Below are positions 52,716-61,634 of a stretch of 64,000 bases of DNA, piece after piece (positions within the stretch are counted from its first letter, which is position 1; the number at the start of each line of letters is the position of its first letter). A model generated the notes under the pieces. That model was not told where the DNA came from. It made no database searches and saw only the letters and a list, made by a program, of their open reading frames with translations. The position numbers and the translations under genes are program-made. Source of the DNA: Acidobacteriota bacterium (GTDB taxonomy: Bacteria > Acidobacteriota > Blastocatellia > Pyrinomonadales > Pyrinomonadaceae); the NCBI GenBank assembly GCA_019639195.1, contig JAHBSI010000002.1, forward strand, positions 124,001-188,000, in the 5' to 3' direction.

Positions 52716-55679
52716 ATGGAAACTGGAAAAGATAAGACATCGGAGACTTCAAAGGCAGCAAAGGAAAGCAACGAGCAAGGTTCTGCGATCGTCATTGCTT
52801 TATTCGTGCTGGCTCTGGTGAGCGTTTTCGCCGCGATGGCAATGACCCGTACGGCAGCCGAGGCCGCAGCGGTTGGCAATGAGACGGCCGAAGCACGCAC
52901 GTTCTATGCGGCGCAGGGAAGCCTCGAGTCGATGACCCGAAACTTCAACAAGCTGTTCGGTGCAAAACTGAGTCCGACCGCAGCCGACATCACTAAGATC
53001 GAAAATGTGCCGCCTCCCGGCCTGAATGGATTTACGTTCGCTCAGACCGTTGGACGCACATCAGCGAGCGAAAACGTCGTGTTAACCGGCGGCCCGTACA
53101 GCGGCCTGATCGCATTGCGTGATAACTGGCAGCTCGTGACAACTACGACAGACAATCAGGGCGTACAGGTTCAGCTTACGCGCAATATCCTGAACAATCG
53201 GATCCCGATCTTCCAGTTCGGTATCTTTTATGATGATGATCTGGAGCTCTTCCGCCCGCCTCTATTTAGCTTCGGTGGACGCGTCCACTCGAACGGTAAC
53301 TTCTTTATCTCGCCCGGCTCTGAAGGTGTCTATTTTGATTCGCGAGTGACTGCCCACAAGGAGGTCATTACCCAGACTTGGCGTAATGGCTACACTGGTG
53401 ACATGAGCAATAACAAGACGTACATCAAGAACGCCTCGGGTGTAAACAAGCAGCTTCTGCCTACGGAAGGTAGCGTACTCAACGGGACACCGAATGTTTT
53501 TGCGGGCGATCCCGATATGCCGTCTAGTAAAAAGAATGCGAGCTGGCTCGCTCAGAGTGCGAAGTTCGACGGAAACCTTCAGGCCCGAGTTGCGGAACTT
53601 CGACTTCCGCTCAAGGTCAACCCAAATGCCGACCTCATTGAAATGATAAAGCGCGGCAAGGAGAAACCGGATTCGACGGGCGGTGACCTTGTGAACAATG
53701 CTGGGACCGTCGAGGCGGTAACGGATGCGACGAAAGATGATGCGATCACGAAGGGCGAACGCTATTCGAACAAGAATGGCATACGCATAAGCCTTGCTGA
53801 TGCTAAGGTCAAACTTCCCGGATGTGCACTAGCCGGCGGGTCCGCAGTTACGGGGCCGTGCGGTGTCCGTCTCGACGGCAACTGGGACGGCAGCGGCGAA
53901 CCGAATACCGCGGATACTGTCCTAGATCGTCGTTCGCGTGGTTACGACATAATGGCGAATTTTCCGATGACCGATGGGTACCAAGCGACTCGGGTCAATG
54001 GCGAGCGGTTCTTCACGGGCGATGCGACGTCGCGTCAGGTTTGGCTAAAGGTCGAGACGGTGGCTTACGACAGTTCGACCGGCGTGCTGATGACGAGAGA
54101 CATTACGACAGAGTTCCTGAGCCTTGGCATTACCGAGCAGTCGCCGTTCGACATTAGCGGATATAGTGGGACAAAGGAGAATAACGGAACCCCCGGAACC
54201 CCGTCGCTCAACATTACATCGACAACGGCCCAGACGCCGACGACGTATCCGGATAGCCGGTCGATCGTTAAACTTCAACGGTTTGCGATCCCGGGCCACG
54301 CGATCCCGAATAATTCACCGAATGTCATTAGCTATTGGGGCTCAGATCCAAATGGCTATAACTACGTCCTTCGATATACGACCGCCGATGCCGCAAAGAT
54401 CGCGGCAGGTTGCGCGGTGGGCTGTACCATAGGTAATGCAGGATCAGTTTCAAGTGCGTATGAGAACTATGGGCACCTTAAGCTGATAAACACAACGGAT
54501 AAAGCGATCGTCCCGTTTCCGATCGAGATGTTCGATGCTCGCGAAGGCCTATATTACGATTCAAAAAGTAAGACCTATTACTCTGACACCTACTATGATA
54601 ACTACAAGAAAGTTGCTAGAAATGGTGTGATGAGTATGGTCGATGTTGACGTTGCCAATCTCCGACGTTTTCTGCGCGGTGATTTTGACGGACGTTTTCC
54701 GACAGGAACGCCTTTCTCGAATCTTATGGGACACTCGCTGACAAAGGATGATGTTCCGCAAGAGAACGGCTGGGTTCTTTATGTTTCTGATCGTCGCGGC
54801 GACGCCAATTTCAATGGCAAGTATGATATGGAAGACGTTTATGGTGCAGCTCCCGGAAATGACGGGATTCTTCAAAAAGGAGAAGACGTCGATCCGCCGG
54901 GCCAATACGGCAACGGCATTCTGGACGTCTCCTATGGCAATGAGGCCGCGAGATATCGAGACGATACGATCTACACCGATGCAGCTGCTGTTAACGATCA
55001 CAAATACTATCGTCGCGGAGTTCGTCTGATCAACGGCACAACCGTGCCTGGAAACTATGATTCAACGAACTCGTCCAATACTCGCGGGTTTACGGTAGCA
55101 TCGGAAAACGGGGTCTATGTCTGGGGCAACTATAACTCAACTGGCGTCGTCACGGTACCAAGCACGGGAAATACACCGTACTACCAATATCTGCCTTTTG
55201 ACACGGCTCTGCATATTCCATCTTCGATCGCTTCGGACGCGGTAACGATCCTGTCTAACGCATGGAACGACGGCGAGAGTTTCCGTTATCCGTATGACCT
55301 CGCCGATTCTTCTTGCGGTCCGCGTTGCGCATCCGATACCACGATCCGCTTTGCAATGCTTTCGGGCGATACGATCGCAAGTCTTGACGGGACTCCGAAT
55401 CAGGGCGGAATGTCTCCGCGGCTGAACGGCGGCGTCCATAACTTCAAGCGATTTCTTGAGCACTGGACGGGCGATAACCTGAACTACTCCGGTTCGCTGA
55501 TCAACCTGTTCAACTCGCGAAACAATAACGGAGCATTCAAATGCTGCGATATGGTTTACGATCCTCCGCGACGTAACTGGGTGTTCGACAGTACGTTCCT
55601 TGATCCAACGCGATTGCCTCCGGCGACTCCGTTCTTCCAGTATGTGCAGACAACAGGATTCCGACGTACGAATAACTAA
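52716..55679 (+). CDS. Very large PilX-like pilus-tip protein
   Basis: A 987-aa protein. The N-terminal 20 residues are polar, then a PilX_N-type segment (EQGSAIVIALFVLALVSVFA, residues 20-39) with no Glu5. PilX proteins are usually about 150-200 aa, so the ectodomain here is roughly five times larger. At residues 696-707 there is a calcium-loop pattern (DANFNGKYDMED; ligands at positions 1,3,5,9,12). A second Asp/Gly-rich segment follows (GNDGILQKGEDVD). The body has several Cys pairs (CAVGC, CCDMV). It may act as a tip adhesin in place of PilY1. Last gene of the operon. Confidence 0.8.
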   Translation: METGKDKTSETSKAAKESNEQGSAIVIALFVLALVSVFAAMAMTRTAAEAAAVGNETAEARTFYAAQGSLESMTRNFNKLFGAKLSPTAADITKIENVPPPGLNGFTFAQTVGRTSASENVVLTGGPYSGLIALRDNWQLVTTTTDNQGVQVQLTRNILNNRIPIFQFGIFYDDDLELFRPPLFSFGGRVHSNGNFFISPGSEGVYFDSRVTAHKEVITQTWRNGYTGDMSNNKTYIKNASGVNKQLLPTEGSVLNGTPNVFAGDPDMPSSKKNASWLAQSAKFDGNLQARVAELRLPLKVNPNADLIEMIKRGKEKPDSTGGDLVNNAGTVEAVTDATKDDAITKGERYSNKNGIRISLADAKVKLPGCALAGGSAVTGPCGVRLDGNWDGSGEPNTADTVLDRRSRGYDIMANFPMTDGYQATRVNGERFFTGDATSRQVWLKVETVAYDSSTGVLMTRDITTEFLSLGITEQSPFDISGYSGTKENNGTPGTPSLNITSTTAQTPTTYPDSRSIVKLQRFAIPGHAIPNNSPNVISYWGSDPNGYNYVLRYTTADAAKIAAGCAVGCTIGNAGSVSSAYENYGHLKLINTTDKAIVPFPIEMFDAREGLYYDSKSKTYYSDTYYDNYKKVARNGVMSMVDVDVANLRRFLRGDFDGRFPTGTPFSNLMGHSLTKDDVPQENGWVLYVSDRRGDANFNGKYDMEDVYGAAPGNDGILQKGEDVDPPGQYGNGILDVSYGNEAARYRDDTIYTDAAAVNDHKYYRRGVRLINGTTVPGNYDSTNSSNTRGFTVASENGVYVWGNYNSTGVVTVPSTGNTPYYQYLPFDTALHIPSSIASDAVTILSNAWNDGESFRYPYDLADSSCGPRCASDTTIRFAMLSGDTIASLDGTPNQGGMSPRLNGGVHNFKRFLEHWTGDNLNYSGSLINLFNSRNNNGAFKCCDMVYDPPRRNWVFDSTFLDPTRLPPATPFFQYVQTTGFRRTNN

Positions 55680-55706
55680 GGAACTACTCAAAGTCTGAAC
55701 TTAGGA

Positions 55707-55751
55707 CGCCCGCACCCGAATCGATTTCGATCAAGGTGCGGGCGGTTTTTT
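55707..55751 (+). terminator. Terminator of the pilin operon
   Basis: A perfect 10-bp stem (CGCCCGCACC 55707-55716 with GGTGCGGGCG 55735-55744) is followed by GTTTTTTG. The loop itself contains a small ATCGA/CGAT stem. It lies 28 bp after the stop of the PilX-like gene. Confidence 0.85.
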
Positions 55752-55854
55752 GCGCCGGTTTTATTAAGGGCGAACATTCTATCTGTGATATCGTAAACGG
55801 TGTTGGAGTTGAAGGAAGAAGCGGAGCCCTTTCACCCTCGTTGCGTATCTTCAG

Positions 55855-57360
55855 ATGAGAGAACTTTCCCTTTCAAATTCGAGGCTTGACAGGCGATACG
55901 ATGTAAGCAAACGGCTCGGTCAGGGAAGCTACGCGGAGATCTTCGTAGCCAAGGATACGCTTGCCTCTCCTCAGTCACCGCACAGCACGGTCGTTGTGAA
56001 GGCGCTCAACGTCTTTTTGCAGGAAGACGTTGATCTCGACCTCGAAAGAACGCTTGTTGAGAATTTTCAAAATGAAGCGGTAGCTCTTGATCGCGTTCGT
56101 CATCCGAACATCATCAGCCGTCTTGGTCATGGCACGGCCCGCGATCTCGCCGGCGTCGTATTCCATTACTTAGTGCTCGAATATATGGCCGGCGGCGACA
56201 TCCAATCCCTTATCCGGCATCGCCCACTGAGGATCGATGCCGCATTAAAGTACGCTGAACAGGCCTGTGCGGGGCTGGCACACGCCCATTCACGCGGGAT
56301 CATACATCGAGACATAAAGCCGCAAAACCTACTACTGACCGAGGATCTTGTTACGCTCAAGATCGCGGATTTTGGTGTCGCACGCTTTTCAGCTGCGGAT
56401 TCGCCGATAACTCGAGTCGGGACAAATATTTACGCTCCGCCCGAACACAGCCCGGCTTACTTTTCGGATACGGCCGAGAGGCTGACGCCGGCTGCGGATA
56501 TCTATTCGCTCGCAAAGACAGTCTATACGATCATTACCCGGGAGCCTCCCAGGGCTTATACAGGCGGCCCGATCGAAGGCCTACCGGCGAGTTCCAACGA
56601 TGAAGAGTGGTCCGACAGTTTGCTAGAGGTTCTCAATCGGGCAACTGCGGATGACCCGAGTCGGCGGCCGCAGTCAGTCGAGGAATTTTGGTTCGACCTC
56701 GGTCCGGTTCTGAATATCGTCGGCGATATGGACCCAGAGACCGTTGTAAACCGCACCGCCGATCTTCCGCAACCGCATGTATCTCGCGGCTACACACCGC
56801 TTGTGCCGGAACAGCCGAGCTTCGAGGCGGTGCTGAAGGTGAATACCGATGCATCACCCAGAGAGCCGCGAACGCCTATCGAGGCCTTTCCCCAGTCGAA
56901 GGCCGTTCTTGAGTATCCCGCGTATCAACCGATCCGTGCGGAGCAGCCAAACCTCGCCTCGCCGGTGGAGTCGTCCGTACCGCCGCCTCCGGCAAGAAAG
57001 CGCGGCTTCAAGGGGCCGTTGCGGCGGCTTGCCATTTTCCTCGCATTTGCGGCCATATTTACGGGAGCTCTCTACGGGACGGCAGTTTATTTTAAGAATA
57101 GCGGCCTTATCGACTCAGTGAGGAACACTTTCTCGCCGAAAATAGCGATCGCAAACACAGATGTCTACTTGCGGCCAACTCCGAGCACGGAGAACGATCC
57201 CGTTGGGCTGGCAACAAAAAATTCGCGTGTTCGGATAGTCGCAACTCACGAGAACTGGTATCAAGTTGATATAGTTGAACAAGGTCGGGACCGAGTTGGG
57301 GGACCGAATTCTACCCACGGCTGGCTGAACGGCAAGTATGTGGATCTGCAGGAGAACTAG
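55855..57360 (+). CDS. Transmembrane Ser/Thr kinase with extracellular SH3 domain
   Basis: A 501-aa receptor-type kinase. The kinase domain (about 15-285) has GQGSYAEIF, VVVKA (Lys49), HRDIKPQNL (Asp153) and ADFGVA (Asp172), all catalytic residues present. A proline-rich linker leads to one transmembrane helix (about 388-410, LAIFLAFAAIFTGALYGTAVYF). A bacterial SH3 domain follows outside (about 425-500; VYLRPTPSTENDPVGL, ENWYQVDI, GWLNGKYVDL). SH3b domains often bind peptidoglycan, so this kinase may sense the cell wall, as PknB does with PASTA domains. The FhaA-like gene starts 7 bp after it. Confidence 0.92.
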   Translation: MRELSLSNSRLDRRYDVSKRLGQGSYAEIFVAKDTLASPQSPHSTVVVKALNVFLQEDVDLDLERTLVENFQNEAVALDRVRHPNIISRLGHGTARDLAGVVFHYLVLEYMAGGDIQSLIRHRPLRIDAALKYAEQACAGLAHAHSRGIIHRDIKPQNLLLTEDLVTLKIADFGVARFSAADSPITRVGTNIYAPPEHSPAYFSDTAERLTPAADIYSLAKTVYTIITREPPRAYTGGPIEGLPASSNDEEWSDSLLEVLNRATADDPSRRPQSVEEFWFDLGPVLNIVGDMDPETVVNRTADLPQPHVSRGYTPLVPEQPSFEAVLKVNTDASPREPRTPIEAFPQSKAVLEYPAYQPIRAEQPNLASPVESSVPPPPARKRGFKGPLRRLAIFLAFAAIFTGALYGTAVYFKNSGLIDSVRNTFSPKIAIANTDVYLRPTPSTENDPVGLATKNSRVRIVATHENWYQVDIVEQGRDRVGGPNSTHGWLNGKYVDLQEN

Positions 57361-57366
57361 ATAAGA

Positions 57367-58329
57367 GTGGGATCCAATATTTTAGAAAAGGTAAGACGAT
57401 GGATCGATGAGGACTCGGTCGAGGTCGTTCTTGAGAATGCTGCTAAGGACGCCAAAGTGAAGGCTCGCAATCGAGCCGAGCAGTTCATAGTCACCATCGC
57501 CCAAAAGATCGAAGGTGTGATCCAGGAAGAAATGGTGCCGCTGCCGCAGGGAACTGTGATCATTCCGCGGGAATTCACCGTCTTCCTAAGTACGGACGAT
57601 GACAAGGAATGGCAGGGCGAGAAGCGACGCGGCCTCGTAAAAGGCCTCTATCACATCCTTGCTGAGCGGGCTCGCGAGATCGCCGGCAAGAAAAAGCTGG
57701 AGACGAGCTCATTCGGAATAGAATTTCGAATCGACGGAACGCTTGAGAAAGGTGAGATTCGCGTTGAGCATAGCTGGGAGGATTCAACGACGAACAAGAC
57801 CGGTGTGCTCGCTCGGCCAAAAGGCCTTGAGCAGCTGGAAGCCCGCGAAAAGCTGTCTGTTCCGACGTCTCAACCGCCACCACCACCGTTGGTCGTACCT
57901 CCGACGCCTACGACCGTCTCGCAGCTGAAGAGCCCTGTAACGGCTCGTGGGATCGAGCAGGCTGTCCCTCTCGCTGTCCCGGAAGCTGAGGAAATGACGC
58001 ACGTGGCGTCGAGAGCCAAGGAACTTTATAAACTTGAGGTTTGGCGCGGCGGTCAGCGGCAAAATGTAATTCCGATATATCAAAGGCAGATAGTCATTGG
58101 CCGTGGTTCGAAGTCAAAGCCTGTTGATATCCCGCTTTCGGGCGATGTCGAGATAAGCCGACGTCACATTGTTATCGGGGCAGAAGAAAATGGATCGTTC
58201 TGGATCGTCAATGAGGGACGAAATGCGGCCGAGATCGGTGCATTCGAACTGCCGGCCGGACAACGGTATCAGCTTCAGCCCGGCATGACCGTAACCGTTT
58301 GTAGCTACTCACTTCGTGTGGTGAGATAA
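57367..58329 (+). CDS. Second FhaA-like protein (DUF3662-like plus FHA)
   Basis: A 320-aa soluble protein with GTG start. Residues about 1-135 resemble the FhaA N-terminal domain (IVTIAQKIEGVIQEE, VIIPREFTVFLS, GLVKGLYHILAE). A proline-rich linker (PPPPLVVPPTPT) follows. The C-terminal FHA domain (about 230-315) has VIGRGSKSKPVDIP, SRRHIVIG and the variant NEGRNAAEIGAFEL in place of the usual STNGT. Its position directly after the SH3 kinase suggests it is that kinase's adaptor. It overlaps the convergent DUF402 gene by 25 bp. Confidence 0.82.
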   Translation: MGSNILEKVRRWIDEDSVEVVLENAAKDAKVKARNRAEQFIVTIAQKIEGVIQEEMVPLPQGTVIIPREFTVFLSTDDDKEWQGEKRRGLVKGLYHILAERAREIAGKKKLETSSFGIEFRIDGTLEKGEIRVEHSWEDSTTNKTGVLARPKGLEQLEAREKLSVPTSQPPPPPLVVPPTPTTVSQLKSPVTARGIEQAVPLAVPEAEEMTHVASRAKELYKLEVWRGGQRQNVIPIYQRQIVIGRGSKSKPVDIPLSGDVEISRRHIVIGAEENGSFWIVNEGRNAAEIGAFELPAGQRYQLQPGMTVTVCSYSLRVVR

Positions 58330-58805
58330 CCCAATGCAGATGGGGTATTTACGGCTATTGTGCTAAGAAAGCTCTTTAACGAATCTTCGGCCCCGTCGAC
58401 CACATCTTGCGGATAGCCGAGACGCACGGAATTTTCCTCGAACTCCTCGCGATCTAGAATGATCGGATCTTTGCCCGGCCAGATCAGGACGTCAATATCA
58501 AGATCCACGTAGCTTAATTCTGATCCCGTCAAAATGGGCGGCATCGCGATATTGCAGTAATAGTTGCGAAGCTCCCCGACAGGGTGTTCGAAACGAAAGA
58601 GATTGTACCAGCGGTCTGTCCAGTAGTATTCGTGCGATAGCGTGCCTGCCTCAATGCGTCCAAGGTCGGGATGCTCAATTGTCGTCTCAAAAACACCCCG
58701 GAGATCAATTCGCGACGAACTCGTACCAACGATCTCTGCCGCCCACTCTCGGCGCAAGCTTCCGTCGTACGCGAGAGAACGTACCTTCACGGTCTTACTC
58801 TTCAT
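58305..58805 (-). CDS. DUF402 family protein
   Basis: A 166-aa protein with the DUF402 pattern: [38 protein letters not shown] and a trailing EFEEN helix. DUF402 members are nucleotide- or phosphoester-hydrolysing beta-barrels (FomD and the B. subtilis Ntdp nucleotide phosphatase are relatives). Acidic residues around LDIDVL are candidates for metal binding. The gene overlaps the upstream universal stress protein gene by 11 bp and is convergent with the FhaA-like gene. Confidence 0.8.
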   Translation of the reverse strand: MKSKTVKVRSLAYDGSLRREWAAEIVGTSSSRIDLRGVFETTIEHPDLGRIEAGTLSHEYYWTDRWYNLFRFEHPVGELRNYYCNIAMPPILTGSELSYVDLDIDVLIWPGKDPIILDREEFEENSVRLGYPQDVVDGAEDSLKSFLSTIAVNTPSALGYLTTRSE

Positions 58806-59247
58806 CTCGGACGACTAGAACCGAGCAATGTGCGTGATGGACCACGGAGTCTGAGACCGATCCGAGAAGCAGACGCTCCCAACGGTTATAGCCGTGGGAT
58901 CCAAGGACGATCATATCTGCATTCATCTCCTCGGCCGTTTCGACAATGCGGCTGTCCGGTGAACCAAACAGGACATCGCTGGAGAAGGCCGGCGGATCAT
59001 TTGTGAATTCGGCCTTTAGGGTATCAGTCGTCGATGCAATGACCTTGTCTGCGTGTTCCCGAGCCGCCTTTTCGATCTCGGTAGTGTCAGGAAGATATCC
59101 GCTATAAACGTCGATCCCGAGCGGCACCGCCATGTCCACAACCGTAACAATGTGTATAGAATCAGCACCTGTAAGGGCAAATCTTTTGACAGCAGCCGCA
59201 GCGGCTTCGCCGTGCTTGGTGCCATCGGTTGCAAGGATGATCTTCAT
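58795..59247 (-). CDS. Universal stress protein (UspA family)
   Basis: A 150-aa single-domain Usp. The N-terminal [16 protein letters not shown] and the ATP-binding [34 protein letters not shown] block (G-x2-G-x9-G-S/T) are intact, so it is the nucleotide-binding type. GGAGG lies 10 nt before the ATG. It is coupled to DUF402 downstream and follows the MarR gene by 65 bp, so the MarR protein may also control it. Confidence 0.93.
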   Translation of the reverse strand: MKIILATDGTKHGEAAAAAVKRFALTGADSIHIVTVVDMAVPLGIDVYSGYLPDTTEIEKAAREHADKVIASTTDTLKAEFTNDPPAFSSDVLFGSPDSRIVETAEEMNADMIVLGSHGYNRWERLLLGSVSDSVVHHAHCSVLVVRDEE

Positions 59248-59312
59248 TTTGGTTGTGCCTCCATTCTTACGTTCTTTAACAAAATTATAACATCAAAACA
59301 AGTGGGTTCGGC

Positions 59313-59777
59313 TCACTCGTCTTCCTCGGGATCGCGTCCGGTGTAGGTGTTGCGGAGTTTGCTTAGAAGTTCAAAGAGGATCAGGCGTTCGGTCTCATTC
59401 AGATCACCAAGAGTGTATTCTTCCAACTCATGCCATTGAGTCTCCACTTCGGCTCGGATCGCAAGGCCCTTGTCGGTTAGAAAGACTCTCGTGCTTCGGG
59501 CGTCATCGTCAACTTTCTGAACTCGAATAAGATTGATCTCCACCAGGCCTTTGATCATCTTGCTGACAGTAGGGGCGGCGAGATTGAGCTGAGAGGCGAT
59601 GTCGATCTGTCTCAGGCCATTCCGTTTCCAGAGTTCGATCAAAACGAAGGCTTGGCCGGCGTGAAGGCCGATGGTCGCCATGCTCTTCTCGAGGGAATTC
59701 CGGAACGCGGTCGAGGTCCTCGCGAGTACGAAGCTTATCGTCTGCTCAAAAACAAATTCTGCGGGTCGTGATGCCAT
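59313..59777 (-). CDS. MarR/SlyA-type transcriptional regulator
   Basis: A 154-aa winged-helix dimer. The DNA-binding core is seen as IDIASQLNLAAPTVSKMIKGL followed by the wing ARSTRVFLTDKG. N- and C-terminal helices form the dimer domain. It is divergent from an unknown gene, and the intergenic region contains seven tandem TTAGCNNGCTAA-type palindromes at 22-bp steps. One of these is identical to the published SlyA consensus TTAGCAAGCTAA. The first box lies 16 bp from its own start, so autoregulation is likely. Ligand unknown. Confidence 0.9.
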   Translation of the reverse strand: MASRPAEFVFEQTISFVLARTSTAFRNSLEKSMATIGLHAGQAFVLIELWKRNGLRQIDIASQLNLAAPTVSKMIKGLVEINLIRVQKVDDDARSTRVFLTDKGLAIRAEVETQWHELEEYTLGDLNETERLILFELLSKLRNTYTGRDPEEDE

Positions 59778-59792
59778 CGGGGAAGTCCCGTG

Positions 59793-59937
59793 TTAGCCGG
59801 CTAATTGAGTATGCTAAGCTTGCTAACCAAAAACATTTAGCAAGCTAATCAAATAAACTTAGCAGGCTAAGTAAAGATAATTAGCGGGCTAATGAATTAA
59901 AGTTAGCGTGGTATGAATTGTTATGCAAGTCAGCTAA
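59793..59937. promoter_or_regulatory. Array of SlyA-like operator boxes at 22-bp spacing
   Basis: Boxes: 59793-59804 TTAGCCGGCTAA; 59815-59826 TAAGCTTGCTAA; 59837-59848 TTAGCAAGCTAA; 59859-59870 TTAGCAGGCTAA; 59881-59892 TTAGCGGGCTAA; 59903-59914 TTAGCGTGGTAT; and a half site near 59926-59937 (CAAGTCAGCTAA). The first six start exactly 22 bp apart, about two helical turns. The 10-bp spacers are not conserved, so the palindromes are the selected element. They fill the whole gap between the divergent MarR gene and the gene at 59948. Confidence 0.88.
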
Positions 59938-59947
59938 GATTAATTAA

Positions 59948-60334
59948 ATGAACAAGAAAGAAAGGCTTAAAGCGTGTCGCGATCTCCTCTTGAAACTCCA
60001 CAAGACGATGGTGGATCTTGAGCGGGAATTTTACGAGGGGATACACGGGCAGCAGACGGCAGGGCAGTTTCTGAACGCGCTGCTCGAGAATGATGATTTT
60101 TCGTGGCTTCGCAGATTCTCAATGCTGATCGTGGAGATCGATGAGCTTTTCGATCAGAAAGACGGCATTGCTGAAGGTGACATTGATGCCGCCCACGCAA
60201 AGGTCGCAGAGCTCGTACGAATGGAAGGCGGAGACGATTACTTCGTCGATAAATATAAATTCGCCCTGCAGCATAGCGTTGAGGCCGCATCGCTGCAGAG
60301 CGAATTGAGGTCGCTTACCGCTGCTGAAAGTTAA
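59948..60334 (+). CDS. Unknown helical protein under MarR control
   Basis: A 128-aa soluble, mostly alpha-helical protein with charged helices ([43 protein letters not shown]). No signal peptide, cysteine cluster or catalytic motif is visible, and I do not recognise the family. Its promoter region is entirely occupied by the SlyA-like boxes, so it is likely the main target of the MarR regulator. Its stop overlaps the convergent transaldolase gene by 4 bp. Confidence 0.75.
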   Translation: MNKKERLKACRDLLLKLHKTMVDLEREFYEGIHGQQTAGQFLNALLENDDFSWLRRFSMLIVEIDELFDQKDGIAEGDIDAAHAKVAELVRMEGGDDYFVDKYKFALQHSVEAASLQSELRSLTAAES

Positions 60335-60981
60335 GAGCGTCCGCTCTTCTTCCAATCCGAAAGGAAGGCGTCGAGGCCATTGTCGGTCAATGGATGCTTG
60401 ATCAGTTGCGTGATGACCTTGAACGGGATCGTCGCAACGTCGGCACCGGCAAGAGCGGCATTAACGATATGCATTGGACTGCGGATAGACGCAGCGAGCA
60501 CCTCTGTCGTAAAGCCATAGTTGTCGTAGATCTGCACGATCTGATGGATGAGTTCCATCCCATCGTGACTGATGTCGTCTAGACGACCAATGAATGGCGA
60601 AATGTATTTCGCACCGGCCTTTGCGGCGATCAGAGCCTGGGAAGCAGAGAAGCACAAGGTTACATTAACCGGCGTTCCTTCGTCCGAAAGGGTTCGGGTC
60701 GCCTTCATTCCGTCAACCGTCATCGGACACTTGATGACCACGTTTTTCGCGATCTTGGCATATTCACGGCCTTCCTTGAGCATTCCTTCCAGGTCAAGGG
60801 CAGTGACTTCGGCAGACACGTCGCCATTGACGATCTCGCATATCTTCGCGATGTGTTCCTTAAAATCCACATTGCCTTCCTTCGCTATAAGGCTCGGATT
60901 TGTGGTAACGCCGTCAACGAGTCCCATCGCATTTGCCTCGCTGATCTCATTTAGGTTTGCAGTATCAATAAAGAATTTCAT
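60331..60981 (-). CDS. tal: Transaldolase / fructose-6-phosphate aldolase (TalC type)
   Basis: A 216-aa class I aldolase of the short transaldolase subfamily. [13 protein letters not shown] and GVTTNPSL open the barrel; the Schiff-base lysine is in [19 protein letters not shown] and [10 protein letters not shown] are conserved. Short forms act either as transaldolase in the pentose phosphate pathway or as fructose-6-phosphate aldolase. The Phe in LCFSASQAL is typical of the transaldolase branch, but this cannot be settled by eye. Confidence 0.92.
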   Translation of the reverse strand: MKFFIDTANLNEISEANAMGLVDGVTTNPSLIAKEGNVDFKEHIAKICEIVNGDVSAEVTALDLEGMLKEGREYAKIAKNVVIKCPMTVDGMKATRTLSDEGTPVNVTLCFSASQALIAAKAGAKYISPFIGRLDDISHDGMELIHQIVQIYDNYGFTTEVLAASIRSPMHIVNAALAGADVATIPFKVITQLIKHPLTDNGLDAFLSDWKKSGRS

Positions 60982-60987
60982 AAAAAG

Positions 60988-61629
60988 TTAGTCCCTTGCC
61001 GATTTTACTGGATTCGAAAGGATCCCGATCCCTTCGATCTCGACCTCGCAGACATCTCCCGCAGCGAGTTTTGAAACTCCGGCGGGCGTACCCGTGGCGA
61101 TAACGTCGTTCGGCAATAGCGTCATCTGTCTTGAAATATATCGTATCAAATATGTCGGCGAGAAAACCATTTGAGAGGTTCTTCCGGACTGTCTTACCTC
61201 GCCATTTATGCGACACGTGACCGCAAGGTCCGCTGCGTCCAGGTCGGAAACGATGTGCGGTCCGATCGGGCAAAATGTGTCAAACGACTTTCCGCGGGTG
61301 AACTGGACGTCGGCGCGTTGGATGTCGCGTGCGGTTACATCATTCAGGCAGGTGAAGCCCTTAATGTATTCTTTCACATCGTCGTCGTCACGTAAGTCTT
61401 TACATTGCTTGGCGATAACGATCGCAAGCTCGGCCTCATGTTCAACCTGCTGCGATTGATGAGGGATCACGATGGCGTCACCATTCGTGATCAAGGAAGA
61501 AGGCGCTTTGAGAAACAAAAGTGGTGCTTTTGGAACTTCGTTACCTAGTTCTTTTGCGTGGTCAACATAGTTTCTACCGACGCAAACGATCTTCGACGGG
61601 CGAAGGTCCGCACCAATGATCTCATTCAT
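60988..61629 (-). CDS. Fumarylacetoacetate hydrolase family protein
   Basis: A 213-aa FAH-domain enzyme. VGRNYVDHAKELGNE begins the core; the metal ligands appear as HEAELAIVI (Glu-x-Glu) and the Asp in LNDVTARDIQ. GTPAGVSKLAAGDVCEVEIEGIG closes the domain. Members include acylpyruvases, oxaloacetate decarboxylases and FAH proper; the short single-domain length favours acylpyruvase/oxaloacetate decarboxylase-like activity. It lies between the FN3 lipoprotein and transaldolase genes, 5-6 bp from each. Confidence 0.87.
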   Translation of the reverse strand: MNEIIGADLRPSKIVCVGRNYVDHAKELGNEVPKAPLLFLKAPSSLITNGDAIVIPHQSQQVEHEAELAIVIAKQCKDLRDDDDVKEYIKGFTCLNDVTARDIQRADVQFTRGKSFDTFCPIGPHIVSDLDAADLAVTCRINGEVRQSGRTSQMVFSPTYLIRYISRQMTLLPNDVIATGTPAGVSKLAAGDVCEVEIEGIGILSNPVKSARD

Positions 61630-61634
61630 ACTTG

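Noticed and set aside
59793..59937. Iteron origin or CRISPR-like array
   Set aside because: Repeats are 12-bp palindromes with only 10-bp unrelated spacers, flanked by a MarR gene. There is no Rep or Cas gene, and the match to the SlyA consensus explains them better.
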